NCBI GenBank assembly: GCA_029942205.1
Contig: JAOZTL010000004.1
Coordinates: 1 to 9,242, forward strand
Source: Bacteroidales bacterium
Lineage (GTDB): Bacteria; Bacteroidota; Bacteroidia; Bacteroidales; JAOZTL01
Reading direction: 5' to 3'
Length of the DNA stretch: 9,242 nucleotides
Shown: positions 7,426 through 9,242 of the stretch, one piece after another
Layout of the letters: each line of letters opens with the position of its first letter
How positions within the stretch are numbered: position 1 is the stretch's first letter
Notes under the pieces: generated by a model
Seen by the model: the letters and a program-made list of their open reading frames with translations, nothing else
What the model was told of the DNA's origin: nothing
The model's database searches: none
Made by a program: the position numbers and the translations under genes

Positions 7426-9242
7426 ATGTACAAACGTTTATCTTTTTTCTTATTTTATACCCTGTTTTGGCTGGTGTATTTTTTTGTAGCCAAGCTTGTT
7501 TTTTTACTTTACGAACATTCTCTATCGTTTCAGATGCTTCTGATTGATTGGTTTCGTGTGTTCTTTTATGGTTCACGTATCGATATTTCTACGGTAGGCT
7601 ACCTCTTAGGCATTCCTGCGCTCACCCTTAGTTTTACCGCTTTTATTGACAGTAAGTATACGGCTCGCATATTAAACGTTTACACCATTATTATACTCGC
7701 CATTACCAGTATATTGATTGTTGCCGACATGGAACTGTATCGACATTGGGGCTTTCGGATGGATAGTACGCCTTTGCTTTTTATCTCCAATCCGAAAGAA
7801 ATTATAGGATCTATTGATTGGTATATTATTATTTTACAATTAGTTATTTGGCTGATTTATTTCTCTGCTTTTTTATTCCTTTATTACCAGTTTTTGTCCA
7901 AATACACAGCAAGTTTTCCTCGGCGCAAATGGAAAACGAGCCTTCTTTTTTTATTTATTACATCCACACTTATTTTGCCTATTCGTGGTAGTTTAGGAAT
8001 TGCTCCAATGAATGTTGGCTTTGTTTATTTTCACGAAACGAATGTGTTTGCCAACCATTCGGCAGTGAATGTGATTTGGAATGTAGGACACTCATTTACA
8101 GAAATTGATAGAGCAAAGGAAAGCACTTTCTTTGAACAAGAACAAGCCACACTTTTGTTCGATGAATTATACCAAGACGAGGGTACAAGCACAAAAGTCC
8201 TTCGTACCGATCGTCCGAATATTGTCATAATTATACTCGAAAGCTTCAGTTCCAAAATCATAAAACCACTCGGTGGATTGCCTGATATTACCCCACAACT
8301 GAACCACTTGATACACGAAGGCATTTTATTTGATCAAATTTATGCCTCGGGCGACCGTACAGACAGAGGCGTTCCTGCTATTCTGAATGGAATGCCAGCT
8401 CATCCCACAACTTCGATTATGCGCTTCCCAAACAAAACGCAACAACTACCTTTTATTAATAAAGATTTACAAAAAAAAGGATACAGCAGTTTATTTATGT
8501 ACGGTGGCGATATTAATTTTGCTAACTTCAATTCGTACATCGTAAATGGACAATTTCAAGAATTAATTACAAAAGCAGATTTCCCAAGTTCTCAATACTA
8601 CTCTAAATGGGGCGTTTCGGATGAGTTCGTTTTTGATAAATTGTTAGAAAAAAATAATGAAGCCAATTCTCCGTTTATTCATGTTATGCTTACTCTTAGT
8701 AGTCATGAACCATTCGAAGTGCCTATGCCAACCGTTATTGAAGGCGATGACAAAGATCTTCTGTTCTTAAATTCTGCATATTATACCGATCAATGTATCG
8801 GTAATTTTATCGAAAAAGCAAAAAAACAAACATGGTGGGATAATACCTTAATTATTTTCGTTGCCGACCATGCTACACACCGACCAGGAGGTACGCCAAA
8901 TTATGCAATGCAGAAATTTAAAATTCCACTATTATGGCTTGGTGGTGCATTATCGAAAACCGACACCATTATTCACCAAAAAGGAAACCAAACAGACATC
9001 AGCAAAAGCCTTTTGTGGCAAATGAATCTACCAACCGAAGCTTATCGATTTAGTCAAAATTTACTCTCAAATAAAACGCACAGCTTTGCAGCTTATCACT
9101 TCAACAATGGCTTTGGTTTTACGCGCGACAGCCTTTCTGTTATTTTTGATAATGTAAATAAAAAATACATTCTGCAAGAAGGCGTTCATTCACCGAAAGA
9201 TTTGGAATACGGAAAAGCCTACATGCAAATAGTTACTAATTA
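7426..9242 (+). CDS. LtaS-like membrane phosphotransferase (sulfatase/alkaline phosphatase superfamily), 3' end outside the window
   Basis: 605 codons are visible and the frame is still open at the right edge. Five hydrophobic segments at about 5-28, 55-74, 84-101, 132-155 and 171-186 are followed by a large extracytoplasmic domain from about residue 262. That domain shows the LTA-synthase active-site pattern: Glu272 in IIILESFSS, Thr312 in SGDRTDRG (the expected nucleophile), His427 in LSSHEPF, and Asp481-His482 in FVADHATH. These fit the metal ligands and catalytic Thr known in S. aureus LtaS (Glu255, Thr300, Asp475, His476). The GGDINFANFNSY region also fits. Family members move phosphoglycerol or phosphoethanolamine groups onto lipids or glycans; the substrate here is not known, and Bacteroidota do not make classical lipoteichoic acid. 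The ATG at 7426 is chosen because TM1 follows and an in-frame stop lies at 7387. A GGAGAG at 7375-7380 is too far upstream to act as its ribosome site. Confidence 0.93.
   Translation, partial: MYKRLSFFLFYTLFWLVYFFVAKLVFLLYEHSLSFQMLLIDWFRVFFYGSRIDISTVGYLLGIPALTLSFTAFIDSKYTARILNVYTIIILAITSILIVADMELYRHWGFRMDSTPLLFISNPKEIIGSIDWYIIILQLVIWLIYFSAFLFLYYQFLSKYTASFPRRKWKTSLLFLFITSTLILPIRGSLGIAPMNVGFVYFHETNVFANHSAVNVIWNVGHSFTEIDRAKESTFFEQEQATLLFDELYQDEGTSTKVLRTDRPNIVIIILESFSSKIIKPLGGLPDITPQLNHLIHEGILFDQIYASGDRTDRGVPAILNGMPAHPTTSIMRFPNKTQQLPFINKDLQKKGYSSLFMYGGDINFANFNSYIVNGQFQELITKADFPSSQYYSKWGVSDEFVFDKLLEKNNEANSPFIHVMLTLSSHEPFEVPMPTVIEGDDKDLLFLNSAYYTDQCIGNFIEKAKKQTWWDNTLIIFVADHATHRPGGTPNYAMQKFKIPLLWLGGALSKTDTIIHQKGNQTDISKSLLWQMNLPTEAYRFSQNLLSNKTHSFAAYHFNNGFGFTRDSLSVIFDNVNKKYILQEGVHSPKDLEYGKAYMQIVTN

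Noticed and set aside
8031..8324. Antisense open frame opposite the LtaS-like gene
   Set aside because: It overlaps the conserved catalytic domain coding sequence on the other strand and has no family features; the frames at 5792-6022 and 6632-6898 fail for the same reason.

Overview
The window looks like part of a Bacteroidota chromosome, probably Bacteroidales or a related order; the exact taxon cannot be read from the sequence. The DNA is AT-rich, the starts have no Shine-Dalgarno sequence at normal spacing, one upstream region carries a good TAnnTTTG type -7 box, and the proteins (multi-PAS hybrid kinases, YihY/BrkB membrane protein, LtaS-like sulfatase-fold enzyme) have the style of that phylum. 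All four genes are on the + strand and fill almost the whole window. No gap exceeds 150 bases, and I see no RNA gene, CRISPR array, insertion sequence or origin.

Layout: (1) 1-2355 is the 3' part of a hybrid sensor histidine kinase whose start lies left of the window. (2) 2356-2477 is a gap with a short repeat, a perfect 7-bp hairpin and a weak promoter candidate. (3) 2478-5927 is a complete, membrane-anchored hybrid sensor kinase of 1149 residues. It is a paralogue of gene 1 from the kinase core to the C-terminus, with a different N-terminal sensory part. (4) 5939-7276 is a YihY/BrkB family membrane protein, 11 bases behind the kinase and probably co-transcribed with it. (5) 7277-7425 is a gap with a second copy of the short repeat and a convincing Bacteroidota promoter. 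(6) 7426 to the right edge is an LtaS-like alkaline-phosphatase-superfamily membrane enzyme, cut by the window end.

How they may work together: the two kinases each carry HisKA, HATPase_c and REC domains and end in a matching helical tail of about 100 residues. No DNA-binding output protein or canonical His-containing HPt domain is present, so signal output must go to a partner elsewhere. YihY and the LtaS-like enzyme are both envelope proteins, so the block may be envelope-related, but only the kinase 2/YihY pair is supported as an operon by spacing.

The most unusual non-coding signal is the short repeat found at exactly the same offset after the stop codons of gene 1 and gene 3, at the two probable transcription-unit ends and not at the tight gene 2/gene 3 junction. 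I did not find a convincing wholly new system; the repeat, the His-less tail shared by the kinases, and the cysteine-bearing PAS domain are the items most worth following.
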